Assembly: GCA_902582875.1 (NCBI GenBank)
Contig: CACHTV010000003.1
Coordinates: 1-64,000 of the forward strand
Direction: 5' to 3'
Source of the DNA: an uncultured Pelagibacteraceae bacterium
GTDB lineage: Bacteria; Pseudomonadota; Alphaproteobacteria; Pelagibacterales; Pelagibacteraceae
Length of the DNA stretch: 64,000 nucleotides
Positions within the stretch are counted from its first letter, which is position 1; each line of letters starts with the position of its first letter. Both the position numbers and the translations under genes were made by a program. Shown here in pieces: positions 9,024 through 18,901 of the stretch. Under the pieces are notes generated by a model that saw only the letters and a list, made by a program, of their open reading frames with translations, ran no database searches and had not been told where the DNA came from.

Positions 9024-10043
9024 ATGATTAAAATTAAAATAATAGTTTTTTCTATAATCCTTATATTTACAAGCAATTTATTTGCTAATGAAGTCAATAT
9101 ATTTAGTGCTAGACACTATGATTCAGATGTTCAGCTTTACGAAAAATTTACAGCTAAAACAGGAATTAGAGTAAATGTAGTATCTGGAAAATCTGGGGCT
9201 TTAGAAAAAAGAATAATCGAAGAGGGAGCAGATAGTCAAGCTGACCTTTACATTACTGCTGATGCTGGAAGACTAGGCGCTTTTGCTGCTAATTTACAAG
9301 GTGGATTAACAAGTTCTGCTATTAAGTCTGCAGTTCCTAGTAACTTTAGAACTTCTAAATGGGTTGGAATAGCAAAAAGAGCAAGGATAGTTTATTTTGC
9401 TCCAGAAAGAGTTAGTGGTGCAGAATTAGCTGGTTTGACTTATGAAAGTTTAGCTGATCCAAAATGGAAAGGTAGATTAGTAATAAGAGCTTCAAATAAT
9501 ATTTACAATCAATCACTCGTAGCTTCATTAATCAAAAATAATGGAAAAGGAAAAATCGCAGAGTGGTCAAAAGGAATGGTTACTAATATGGCTAGAGCTC
9601 CAAAAGGTAACGATAGAGCTCAAATTCTAGCTGTCGCAGCAGGAGAGGCCGATATAGCAGTAGCTAATACATATTATTTAGCTCTAATGTTGTCTGGAAA
9701 AAAAGGACCAGAGCAACAAGCCGCTGCAAAAAAAGTAAAACCATTTTTTCCTAACCAAGATGGAAGAGGTACACATATGAATATTAGTGGTGCTGGTTTA
9801 GTTAAAGGTGCTCCTAATAAGGGTAATGCAATCAAACTAGTAGAATTTTTATTAAGTGAAGAAGCACAAAATCACATAGTAAATAATACTTTTGAATATC
9901 CAATGATTGCAGGCATTTCTCCTCATCCTCTTGTAGTAAACATGGGATTAGACTTTAAACAAGATCTCAAAACTAAAGTTGTAAATTATGGAAAAAGACA
10001 AGCTGATGCTTTAGAAGTAATGACAGCCGCAGGTTGGAAATAG
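9024..10043 (+). CDS. Fe(III) ABC transporter substrate-binding protein
   Basis: Signal peptide; NEVNIFSARHYDSDVQLYEKFTAKTGIRVNVVSG; FbpA/FutA/SfuA-type; downstream iron permease and ATPase. Confidence 0.93.
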   Translation: MIKIKIIVFSIILIFTSNLFANEVNIFSARHYDSDVQLYEKFTAKTGIRVNVVSGKSGALEKRIIEEGADSQADLYITADAGRLGAFAANLQGGLTSSAIKSAVPSNFRTSKWVGIAKRARIVYFAPERVSGAELAGLTYESLADPKWKGRLVIRASNNIYNQSLVASLIKNNGKGKIAEWSKGMVTNMARAPKGNDRAQILAVAAGEADIAVANTYYLALMLSGKKGPEQQAAAKKVKPFFPNQDGRGTHMNISGAGLVKGAPNKGNAIKLVEFLLSEEAQNHIVNNTFEYPMIAGISPHPLVVNMGLDFKQDLKTKVVNYGKRQADALEVMTAAGWK

Positions 10044-10061
10044 GTTACGTTTGTTAATTAT

Positions 10062-10232
10062 ATGAGGCGAATAACTAAAAAAGATATTAACTTAAATAGG
10101 TTAAAAACTGGTTGTTCGCCTTGTATGAATGAAGCTAAAATAATGAAACAAAAAATCTCAAACAGAAAAGTGTCTGAAATCAAGATAAATGAAATTAAAG
10201 ATATTGTTTCATCAATGTTCAAAAAAAATTAA
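10062..10232 (+). CDS. Small 56-aa ORF with CxxC motif (not in supplied track)
   Basis: MRRITKKDINLNRLKTGCSPCMNEAKIMKQKISNRKVSEIKINEIKDIVSSMFKKN; continuous frame in an otherwise empty 276-nt gap. Confidence 0.45.
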   Translation: MRRITKKDINLNRLKTGCSPCMNEAKIMKQKISNRKVSEIKINEIKDIVSSMFKKN

Positions 10233-10251
10233 AGGTTTGACGTCAATAGAT

Positions 10252-10310
10252 TCTCTGGTTTAAAATGCTTTAGCTTAAATAAATGACAATTAAGCCGCTT
10301 CAACCAGAGA
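10252..10310 (+). promoter_or_regulatory. Two-helix RNA hairpin in 5' leader of iron permease gene
   Basis: Outer helix TCTCTGGTT (10252-10260)/AACCAGAGA (10302-10310); inner helix GCTTAA (10273-10278)/TTAAGC (10290-10295); no T-run follows. Confidence 0.55.
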
Positions 10311-10319
10311 TTTAATATA

Positions 10320-11948
10320 ATGAAAAATTTAATAAGTAAGTATAATTTCTGGTTTTTTAGTTCTTTTACTATTGCTTTAATTGTTGCACTGCCGATTATT
10401 ACAGTTTTCCTTAGTTTTTTTTCTGAGACAAGCAATTATTTTACAATATTAAAAAATACATTCCTTTTTGATTATATAAATAATTCTCTATTAATTTTAA
10501 TTTCGGTTTTATTTATAACATTTATACTAGGGGTTTCTTCTGCATATTTTATTTCATTTTATGAGTTTCCATTAAGCAGATTTTTTAGCTGGGCATTGAT
10601 TTTAGCTTTTGCCATACCAGGATATATATTTGCTTTTTCTATAATAGCTTTTTTTGAAAATTACGGAACTGCTTACTCAATACTTACAAATGTTTTTGGT
10701 GAATATAATTATAACCCCCATATTCCAAAATTAGACGGAGTTTTAGGCTCTGTTATTGCTATTAGTTTTTCATTATTTCCTTATGTCTACGTTCTAACTA
10801 GGTCTTCCTTTTTCTTTCAATCAAATAATTATATTGAAGTAGGTCAAAATCTTGGTCTATCTGAAAAGGAAACTTTATTGAAGATTATACTACCTTCAGC
10901 AAGACCAGCTATAATTGCTGGTTTGGCTTTAGTTGCTATGGAGTGTTTATCTGATTTTGGAACAGTATCTATTTTTAGTGTCTCTACGTTGACAACAGGA
11001 ATATACAATTCGTGGATTTCTTTTGACGATCTTAATTCTGCTAATCAAATCTCATTCATTCTGCTTTTATTCATACTACTTCTTTTATCAGTAGAGATTT
11101 ATTCTAGAAAAGAAGCCAAATATCACCAACCTGGAAGAGGCTTTAAACCGATTAACAAAATTAAGCTGAGTGGAAAAAAATCATTATTTGCATTTTGTTT
11201 CTGTTTTTTAGTTTTTTTTATTAGCTTCATATTTCCTATTTCACAAATGATTTATTGGACAATAAAGTTTCCAAAATATATTCAAGACATTGATATTATA
11301 AGGATTAATCTAAATACTTTATACTTAGTAGGTTTAGCGAGTCTGGTTTTAGTATTTATTTCGCTATTTATTAACTATGGTAGTAGGATTTCTAAAAGTA
11401 AAATTTTAAATTACTTAACAAATTTTTCTATTTCAGGATATGCTATACCAGGGGTAATCTTAGCTGTAGCTTTTATTACTTTATTTTCAAATTTAAGTGA
11501 TTTTATTAACGCTAATACTAATATTGGTAGCATAAAAAAAATATTCATCGGTTCTATTTTTGGTTTAATATTGGCTTACTTTATAAGATTTTTCTCTCTT
11601 TCTTTTAATGGAATAAAATCCAGCTATGAGAAAATAAATAATTCTATTGATGAAAGCGCATATCTTCTTGGTTACTCAAAAATAAAAACTTTTTCAAAGA
11701 TTCACGTCCCTTATCTTAAAAACAATATCATTTTAATAATTGTTCTAATCGCTTTAGAAATTATTAAAGAATTGCCCATAACAATGATACTTAGGCCTTT
11801 TAATTTTGAAACTTTTGCTACTCAGGCATATGTTTATGCCTCACAAGATTTGATAGAAGCAGCTGCTCTACCTTCATTATTTTTGATTAGTTGGGCTACA
11901 ATTCTAATTTTATTTTCTTCAAAATATATACTTTCTCAAAAAAACTAA
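10320..11948 (+). CDS. Fe(III) ABC transporter permease (FbpB-like, two fused permease units)
   Basis: 542 aa polytopic membrane protein with two EAA-type loops; gene context. Confidence 0.9.
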   Translation: MKNLISKYNFWFFSSFTIALIVALPIITVFLSFFSETSNYFTILKNTFLFDYINNSLLILISVLFITFILGVSSAYFISFYEFPLSRFFSWALILAFAIPGYIFAFSIIAFFENYGTAYSILTNVFGEYNYNPHIPKLDGVLGSVIAISFSLFPYVYVLTRSSFFFQSNNYIEVGQNLGLSEKETLLKIILPSARPAIIAGLALVAMECLSDFGTVSIFSVSTLTTGIYNSWISFDDLNSANQISFILLLFILLLLSVEIYSRKEAKYHQPGRGFKPINKIKLSGKKSLFAFCFCFLVFFISFIFPISQMIYWTIKFPKYIQDIDIIRINLNTLYLVGLASLVLVFISLFINYGSRISKSKILNYLTNFSISGYAIPGVILAVAFITLFSNLSDFINANTNIGSIKKIFIGSIFGLILAYFIRFFSLSFNGIKSSYEKINNSIDESAYLLGYSKIKTFSKIHVPYLKNNIILIIVLIALEIIKELPITMILRPFNFETFATQAYVYASQDLIEAAALPSLFLISWATILILFSSKYILSQKN

Positions 11949-11961
11949 TATAATTCATAAA

Positions 11962-13032
11962 ATGTCAAAACAATTTTTTGAAATTAAAAATGGCAACTTT
12001 GTAGCTAGTGAAAAGAACAAAGTTAATAATGTTAACCTGAAGATAGAAAATCAAGGAGAAATAGTTTCTTTATTAGGTCCTTCTGGAGTTGGTAAAACAA
12101 CTATTTTAAGAACTATAGCGGGTCTTCAAAAAATTAATTCTGGTGAAATTTTTCTAAAAAATAGATTAATTTCTTCAAATAAGACACATATTGAACCAGA
12201 AAAAAGAAATGTAGCTTTATCATTTCAAGATAATTCTTTGTTTCCGAATTATAAAGTTATAGATAATATAAACTTTGGAAAAAAAAGAACTAATGGAAGT
12301 GGCTCTATCATAGATGTTAATGAGATTATAAAACTTTTGCATATAGAACCTATTTTAGAAAAATTTCCACATCAAATAAGCGCTGGTGAAGCACAAAGAG
12401 TTTCTTTAGCAAGATCTTTAATGTCTAAACCTGATTTATTATTATTGGATGAACCTTTTTCGAATATAGATCAAAGTTTAAAAGATGAAATCCAAGTTTC
12501 AGTTAAGAAACTTTTGAAAAGAATAAACCTAACAACCATTATCGTAACTCATGACTCTTATGAAGCTTTCTCAATGGCTGATAAGTGTGGAATTATTTTG
12601 AATCAGGAATTAAAACAATATGATGTTCCATATAATGTTCATCATGAGCCAAATTCAATAGAAATTGCAAACTTTTTAAATAAAGGAGTATTTATTGATG
12701 TTAAAGTTGTTGATAGCGAATGTGCAGTTCATAGGTTAAACCATGAGATATTAGGTGAAATTAGAGGAAAATTGTCAAATAATTTTCCATCTGGCTCAAA
12801 AGTAAAATTACTTTTACAACCCGAAGATTTAATTCATGACGATCAAAGTAAATTAAAATTAGAAGTTGTAGATAGGAAATTTAGAGGAACAAATTTTATT
12901 TATACTTTAAAAACAAAAAATGGAGAACATTTACCTGTTTTTGTTCATTCTCATCATATCCATCAACATGAAAAGTCTGAAAAATTTGGTATTAAATCCC
13001 CGATTTATATTGACCATTTAGTATGTTTTTAA
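11962..13032 (+). CDS. Fe(III) ABC transporter ATP-binding protein (FbpC-like)
   Basis: GPSGVGKTT, ISAGEAQRVSLARSL, LLLLDEPFSNID, VTHDSYEAF. Confidence 0.9.
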   Translation: MSKQFFEIKNGNFVASEKNKVNNVNLKIENQGEIVSLLGPSGVGKTTILRTIAGLQKINSGEIFLKNRLISSNKTHIEPEKRNVALSFQDNSLFPNYKVIDNINFGKKRTNGSGSIIDVNEIIKLLHIEPILEKFPHQISAGEAQRVSLARSLMSKPDLLLLDEPFSNIDQSLKDEIQVSVKKLLKRINLTTIIVTHDSYEAFSMADKCGIILNQELKQYDVPYNVHHEPNSIEIANFLNKGVFIDVKVVDSECAVHRLNHEILGEIRGKLSNNFPSGSKVKLLLQPEDLIHDDQSKLKLEVVDRKFRGTNFIYTLKTKNGEHLPVFVHSHHIHQHEKSEKFGIKSPIYIDHLVCF

Positions 13033-13056
13033 GTAAATATACTTACTAATTTAATT

Positions 13057-13133
13057 GCGCCCTTAGCTCAGTTGGATAGAGCATCGGTTTTCTAAACCGA
13101 GGGTCGTAGGTTCGAATCCTTCAGGGCGCGCCA
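13057..13133 (+). tRNA. tRNA-Arg(TCT)
   Basis: Cloverleaf GCGCCCT...TTAGCTCAGTTGGATAGAGC...TTTCTAA...GGTTCGAATCC...AGGGCGC-G-CCA. Confidence 0.96.
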
Positions 13134-13145
13134 AATTTATATTTA

Positions 13146-14117
13146 ATGCCAAAAAATATTCTTATTACTGGTGGAGCTGGGTATATAGGATCACATATTT
13201 CAGAAAACTTAATAAAGAAAAACAAGAAAATCTTTATAGTGGATAATCTATCTACAGGACATAAAAGACTTATTAATAAAAAAGCAAAATTTTATAAAGT
13301 AGATATAAATAACAAAAAAAAAATAAAATCTATAATTATTAAAAATAAAATAGACTCAATAATTCATTTAGCAGGAAGTTTAATTATTGGAGAAGGTGAA
13401 AGATATCCTAAAAAATATTATAGAAACAATGTTTTAGGAACAAAAAGTCTACTTTATTCTTGTGTAAACACTAATGTTAAAAATTTTTTATTTTCCTCAA
13501 CTGCTGCTGTTTACAAAAATAGTGTGAATAAAGTAACAGAAAGGTCAATTACAAAACCAAAAAGTGTTTATGGAAAAACTAAATTAAAAGCAGAAAAAAT
13601 TATTATTAAATGCTGTAAAAAAAACAAAATAAAGTACGGAATTTTAAGATATTTTAATATAGTTGGATCTAGCAAATCTGGAAAAATAGGGTTAATAAAT
13701 AAAGGTGACCATTTATTTAAAAACTTTTCAGGACAAATTCTTAAAAAAAAACCAATTTTAAAAATATATGGCACAAACTATTCTACAAAAGACGGTTCAT
13801 GTATTAGAGATTTTATTCATGTTTCTGATATTGCTGAAATACATAGAAAAGTTTTAGACAGAATAAATAAAACAAATAAATCAAAAATTTTGAATTGTGG
13901 CTACGGTAAAGGTTTTTCTGTAATACAAGTAGCAAAAGAATTTAGCAAACAAACAAATAAATCAGTCAAAATTATTAAAGCACCTAGAAGAAAGGGTGAT
14001 TTAGTAGAAGTAATTGCTTTAAATAAAAATTTAAAAAAATTTATTCAATGGAGACCTAGATTTAATAAACTTAAAATTATGGTAATAAGCTCAATTAAAT
14101 GGGAAAGAAAAATTTAA
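13146..14117 (+). CDS. galE: UDP-glucose 4-epimerase family protein
   Basis: ILITGGAGYIGSHI; SVYGKTKLKAEKI YxxxK-type motif; RDFIHVSDIA. Confidence 0.88.
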   Translation: MPKNILITGGAGYIGSHISENLIKKNKKIFIVDNLSTGHKRLINKKAKFYKVDINNKKKIKSIIIKNKIDSIIHLAGSLIIGEGERYPKKYYRNNVLGTKSLLYSCVNTNVKNFLFSSTAAVYKNSVNKVTERSITKPKSVYGKTKLKAEKIIIKCCKKNKIKYGILRYFNIVGSSKSGKIGLINKGDHLFKNFSGQILKKKPILKIYGTNYSTKDGSCIRDFIHVSDIAEIHRKVLDRINKTNKSKILNCGYGKGFSVIQVAKEFSKQTNKSVKIIKAPRRKGDLVEVIALNKNLKKFIQWRPRFNKLKIMVISSIKWERKI

Positions 14118-14129
14118 TTTTTGTTTAGC

Positions 14130-15173
14130 ATGAAGAAAGATTTATTTAAAGAATCCTTTATTAAATTTTGTGAAAAAAAAAAATTTGAAAAAAATAATAA
14201 TCAAATAGAAATAGCAGGTTTGCTCGATAAATTTGTAAAACCAAAAAAAGGTTTTTTTAGTTTTTTTTCTAATACAGAAGAAAAAATATGTTTTTATCTT
14301 TATGGAGGGGTAGGCCTAGGCAAAACAATGATTTTTAATCACTTTTACAATTATATTGATATTCCTAAACACAGATCTCATTTTAATGAATTCATGATTA
14401 ATTTTCATGAATTTAGACATAATAATAAATCTAATTCAATAAATGCATTTGTTAAAAAGTTAAAAAAAAATGATCTTATTTATTTGGATGAATTGCAGGT
14501 TACAAATATTGTGGATGCAATGATTTTAGGAAAATTATTTGAAACTATTTTCTCTGAAAATATAAAAGTTTTAATAACCTCAAACACAAAGATTGATGAT
14601 TTATACAAGGATGGTTTGCAAAGAGAACAATTTTTACCTTTTATTTCTATTATTAAGAAATATTCAATACATAAAGAATTAATAATTGATGAAGACTATA
14701 GGAGAATTGGATCCGACAAATTACAAAGAGCATTTTTTCCAATAAATGAAAAAAATACATTTAAAATTAACAAGTTATTTAGAGAATTAACGAAAAATTT
14801 AAAAAAACAAGAAGTAATACTAAAAATAAAAGGGAGAGATTTAGTTATTAGAGATTTTTATGATGGCATTGCAAAATTTGATTTTAACCAGTTATGTAAC
14901 AAAAATTTAGGAGCAGAAGACTATCTAAAAATTTCTCAAAAGTGTAAATTCATTGTAATAGAAAATATTCCAAGTTTTTCTGAAGAAAACTCAAATCAAC
15001 AACAGAGATTTATTACTTTGATTGACATTCTTTATGAAAGAAAAATTTACCTAATGGTTTCAATGGAAAAATCACTCGACAGTATTGGATCATCAAAAAG
15101 ATTAGTAGAATCTTTTAAAAGGACTTCTAGTAGATTATTTGAGCTGACTTCTCCGAATACAAAAATTTTATAA
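14130..15173 (+). CDS. zapE: AFG1/ZapE-family ATPase
   Basis: YLYGGVGLGKTMI Walker A; DLIYLDELQVTNIVDAMIL; LITSNTKIDDLYKDGLQREQFLPFI. Confidence 0.9.
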   Translation: MKKDLFKESFIKFCEKKKFEKNNNQIEIAGLLDKFVKPKKGFFSFFSNTEEKICFYLYGGVGLGKTMIFNHFYNYIDIPKHRSHFNEFMINFHEFRHNNKSNSINAFVKKLKKNDLIYLDELQVTNIVDAMILGKLFETIFSENIKVLITSNTKIDDLYKDGLQREQFLPFISIIKKYSIHKELIIDEDYRRIGSDKLQRAFFPINEKNTFKINKLFRELTKNLKKQEVILKIKGRDLVIRDFYDGIAKFDFNQLCNKNLGAEDYLKISQKCKFIVIENIPSFSEENSNQQQRFITLIDILYERKIYLMVSMEKSLDSIGSSKRLVESFKRTSSRLFELTSPNTKIL

Positions 15174-15351
15174 GGTTGTTTTATTGCATATATATCCTAA
15201 TCAAAATGAATACTTCTAGATATAGTATATATTGACGCTCTAATAGGAATTTAAATCATATTGATCAGGAAGATGGATTAATCCATAATGATTATGTTTT
15301 GAAATTAATTTTCAAAAATATTGTTAACAATAAGAGAGGAAATCATTAATT

Positions 15352-16398
15352 ATGATTAAATCAATTAAAACTTGGATTTTAGTTGTTCTTGCATCATCAT
15401 TACTTGTGGCTTGTGGCCAAGGTGGTGGAGGTTCTGGATCAAAAAAATCTAAAACTTTAGACAACACTAAGAAAGCCGGTTTTGTAAAATGTGGAGTTTC
15501 ACAAGGACTTCCTGGATTTTCAAATGCTGATGCATCTGGAAATTGGACTGGTATAGATGTTGATGTATGTAGAGCTGTTGCAGCCGCTGTTTTAGGCGAT
15601 GCTGACAAAGTTAAATATACTCCGTTAAGTGCAAAAGAAAGATTTACTGCATTAACTTCAGGTGAAATCGATGTACTTGCTCGTAACACAACTTGGACAT
15701 TATCAAGAGATGCTGACATAGGTTTAACATTTGTTGGAGTAAACTTTTATGATGGACAAGGCTTCATGGTTAGAAAAAATTCTGGAATCAATTCAGTAAA
15801 TGATTTCAAAGATGGTATATCTGCTTGTACAAATACAGGTACGACTACCGAGCTAAACATGAGAGACTTCTTTAATTCTAAGAATATTAAGTATGAACCA
15901 ATAGCGTTTGAAAAAGCAGACGAAGTTGTTCAAGCTTATGACGCTGGAAGATGTGATACTTATACAACTGATAAATCTGGATTAGCGGCTCAAAGAACTA
16001 AATTGAGCGCTCCGGATGATCACAAAGTATTACCAGAAACAATTTCTAAAGAACCACTAGGACCTGTTGTAAGACAAGGTGACTCAGTTTGGGAAGATAT
16101 TGTTAGATGGTCTCTAAACACAATGATCGAAGCAGAAGAATATGGTGTTAATTCATCAAATGCTTCAAGCCTAAAAGATTCAGATAATCCAGCTATTAAG
16201 AGATTAGTTGGTGCTGAGGGTGAATTAGGTGCAGCTTTTGGTCTAGACAACGAGTGGAGCTTGAGAATTATCGAGCAAGTTGGTAATTATGGTGAAAGCT
16301 ACAAAAAACATATAGCGGATACAAATATTTTACCAAATAGAGGTCCAAATGAGTTATGGACAAAAGGTGGAATACTTTACGTACCACCAGCAAGATAA
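15352..16398 (+). CDS. aapJ: General L-amino acid ABC transporter substrate-binding protein (AapJ/YhdW-like), predicted lipoprotein
   Basis: AapJ-type sequence VKCGVSQGLPGFSNADASGNWTGIDVDVCRA; N-terminal lipobox LLVAC; aapQMP downstream. Confidence 0.92.
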   Translation: MIKSIKTWILVVLASSLLVACGQGGGGSGSKKSKTLDNTKKAGFVKCGVSQGLPGFSNADASGNWTGIDVDVCRAVAAAVLGDADKVKYTPLSAKERFTALTSGEIDVLARNTTWTLSRDADIGLTFVGVNFYDGQGFMVRKNSGINSVNDFKDGISACTNTGTTTELNMRDFFNSKNIKYEPIAFEKADEVVQAYDAGRCDTYTTDKSGLAAQRTKLSAPDDHKVLPETISKEPLGPVVRQGDSVWEDIVRWSLNTMIEAEEYGVNSSNASSLKDSDNPAIKRLVGAEGELGAAFGLDNEWSLRIIEQVGNYGESYKKHIADTNILPNRGPNELWTKGGILYVPPAR

Positions 16399-16412
16399 TT
16401 GCTAATAAAATT

Positions 16413-16445
16413 AAAAGGGCTGGATTTGTCTGGCCCTTTTTTTTA
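16413..16445 (+). terminator. Rho-independent terminator after aapJ-like gene
   Basis: AAAAGGGCTGGA-TTTG-TCTGGCCCTTTT followed by T run (12-bp stem with G-T pairs). Confidence 0.88.
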
Positions 16446-16466
16446 TTCTAATTTATATTTCATAAA

Positions 16467-17645
16467 ATGAATTTTAAAAATTTTAAATTGGATTTGAGTA
16501 ATAAAAATAAAGATTTAATACCTCAAATTTTAACAGTTTTACTACTTGTTTTGGTAATTATATATTTTACTATAAATGCACAAAACAACATGGGAAATAG
16601 AGGAATTTCCTTTGGATTTGGTTTTTTATCTCAAGAGTCCTCTTTTGATATTACTTTTTCTTTAATTGATTATGATGGGTCGCATTCTTACGCAAAAGCT
16701 TTTCTAGTTGGTCTTCTTAATACAATACTGGTTTCTGCAATAGGTATATTTTTTGCAACTATACTAGGTGTAACTGTAGGTATAGGAAGATTATCTCAAA
16801 ATTATTTAATTGCTAAGGCAGCAGAGTGGTACGTAGAGATATTTAGAAACATTCCTTTAATATTACAAATATTCTTTTGGTATTTTGCTGCTCTAAGAGC
16901 TTTGCCATTAACAGTAGATTCAATAAATTTTTATGATATAAGTTTTCTAAATGTAAAAGGATGGTATGTACCAAAGTTTGTTTGGACAAATTTCTCGATA
17001 TTCTTTTACTCAATCATAGCAGCAGTTATTTCAATAATTTTTGTTTCAAAATATGCAAAAAAGCAAAGAGATGAATTTGGAAAACAATTGCCAACTTTTT
17101 ATATATCAATAGGATTATTAATTGGTTTACCATTTCTAACTTTTCTAATAGGTGGTGTAAGTTTGTCTTTTCAAATACCTGAATTAAATCAGTTATCTAA
17201 AACAGTTTATGTTTATAGAGGAGGAGTCAGTATTATACCTGAGTTAATTTCTTTAGCTTTGGCGTTATCGATGTACACTGCAACTTTTATAGCTGAAAAT
17301 GTAAGGGCAGGTATACTTGGAGTTAATAAAGGACAGAAAGAAGCCGCTGCCTCAATTGGTTTAACAAAAGGTCAAATTCTAAAATTAGTAGTGATGCCTC
17401 AAGCATTAAGAATAATAATACCTCCAACCACTAATCAATATTTGAATTTAACAAAAAATTCTTCATTAGCAGCTGCTATAGCTTATCCAGATATAGTTTT
17501 AGTTTTTGCAGGAACTGCTTTAATGCAAACAGGAAGAGCGATAGAAATCATTTCAATTACAATGCTTACATATCTATCACTAAGCCTATCAATTTCAGTA
17601 TTTATGAATTGGTACAATAAAAAAATGGCTATAAAGGAAAAATAA
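16467..17645 (+). CDS. aapQ: General L-amino acid ABC transporter permease
   Basis: HisM/AapQ-type permease; EAAASIGLTKGQILKLVVMPQALRIIIPP. Confidence 0.92.
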   Translation: MNFKNFKLDLSNKNKDLIPQILTVLLLVLVIIYFTINAQNNMGNRGISFGFGFLSQESSFDITFSLIDYDGSHSYAKAFLVGLLNTILVSAIGIFFATILGVTVGIGRLSQNYLIAKAAEWYVEIFRNIPLILQIFFWYFAALRALPLTVDSINFYDISFLNVKGWYVPKFVWTNFSIFFYSIIAAVISIIFVSKYAKKQRDEFGKQLPTFYISIGLLIGLPFLTFLIGGVSLSFQIPELNQLSKTVYVYRGGVSIIPELISLALALSMYTATFIAENVRAGILGVNKGQKEAAASIGLTKGQILKLVVMPQALRIIIPPTTNQYLNLTKNSSLAAAIAYPDIVLVFAGTALMQTGRAIEIISITMLTYLSLSLSISVFMNWYNKKMAIKEK

Positions 17646-18901
17646 TGAAAAATATTTTAATCAAACCATCAAAAGAACATTTGTCAAATTTTGTCTCATT
17701 AGGTGGTTTTCTTATATTTATTGGTTTTTTTGATGTGTTAGCAAACACTTTTTTAGATTTAAACCTAACAGGTTTTTTACCAAGTAAATTGAGTTATTTG
17801 GCACCATTAATTATTGGAACTATTGGACTATATTTCATTAGGATTGAATTTAGTGGGAATAAGTTACTTGATAAGATTAATACTAATTTTAATTCAAGCA
17901 ACTTGAATGCTGTACTAACACTTATAGTAATTTTCTCGCTCATAAAATATATCCCACCATTATTAAATTGGTTTATTTTTGATGCTAATTTTGCTGGAAA
18001 TGTAAAAGAAGATTGCACAGGTGATGGGGCATGTTGGGTTTTTGTAAAAGTTTGGTTTAATAGATTTGTCTACGGAATGTATCCAGATGCTGAACAATGG
18101 CGTATTAATTCAGCGTTTATAATGTTATTTGCTTTAGTAGGGGCATCTTTTTTTGTTCCACTAAAATTTAAAAAGTACCTATTAATTTTTTTACTTTTTA
18201 TTTATCCAATTATAGGTTTAAAGCTTATTTCTGGGGGAGATTTTGGTTTAAAATATGTTGAAACAGGTGCATGGGGAGGTTTATCTTTAACATTTATTGT
18301 TTCTGCATTTGCTTTAATCTTGTGTTTTCCAATTGGTATGTTTTTAGCTTTAGGAAGAAGATCAAATCTTCCAGCTATTAGATACACTTCTATAGGTTTT
18401 ATAGAACTTTGGAGAGGCGTTCCATTGATAACAGTTCTTTTTATGTCTGCTGTTATGTTTCCAATGTTTTTACCCGATGGAACTTATGTAGATAAGTTAA
18501 TAAGAGTTTTAATTGCAATTACACTTTTTGAAGCCGCTTATATGGCAGAAGTTATTAGAGGTGGATTGCAAGCTCTTCCTAAAGGCCAATACGAAGCAGC
18601 AAAATCACTTGGGATGGGTTATTGGAGAATGCACTTTTTAATTATTTTGCCTCAAGCTTTAAAGCTAGTTATCCCTGGCATAGCTAATACTTTTTTAGCA
18701 TTGGTAAAAGATACCCCTTTAATCTTTGTAGTAGGTCTCTTAGAGCTTGCAGGAATGGTGAATTTGGCTAAAACTAACCCTAAATGGCTTGGCATGGCGA
18801 TGGAAGGGTATGTTTTTGCAGGTTTAGTTTTTTGGGTAATTTGTTATGCTATGAGTAGATATAGTCAAAATCTTGAGAAAAAACTAAGTACAGAAAGATA
18901 A
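17645..18901 (+). CDS. aapM: General L-amino acid ABC transporter permease
   Basis: YEAAKSLGMGYWRMHFLIILPQALKLVIPG. Confidence 0.92.
   Translation: MKNILIKPSKEHLSNFVSLGGFLIFIGFFDVLANTFLDLNLTGFLPSKLSYLAPLIIGTIGLYFIRIEFSGNKLLDKINTNFNSSNLNAVLTLIVIFSLIKYIPPLLNWFIFDANFAGNVKEDCTGDGACWVFVKVWFNRFVYGMYPDAEQWRINSAFIMLFALVGASFFVPLKFKKYLLIFLLFIYPIIGLKLISGGDFGLKYVETGAWGGLSLTFIVSAFALILCFPIGMFLALGRRSNLPAIRYTSIGFIELWRGVPLITVLFMSAVMFPMFLPDGTYVDKLIRVLIAITLFEAAYMAEVIRGGLQALPKGQYEAAKSLGMGYWRMHFLIILPQALKLVIPGIANTFLALVKDTPLIFVVGLLELAGMVNLAKTNPKWLGMAMEGYVFAGLVFWVICYAMSRYSQNLEKKLSTER

Noticed and set aside
10229-10435. 68-aa minus-strand ORF overlapping the iron permease start
   Set aside because: Covers the hairpin region and coding start of the permease; composition looks like a shadow ORF.
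13010-13043. TTGACC...TATACT as promoter for tRNA-Arg
   Set aside because: Spacer of 22 nt is outside normal range; -10-like element alone is insufficient.
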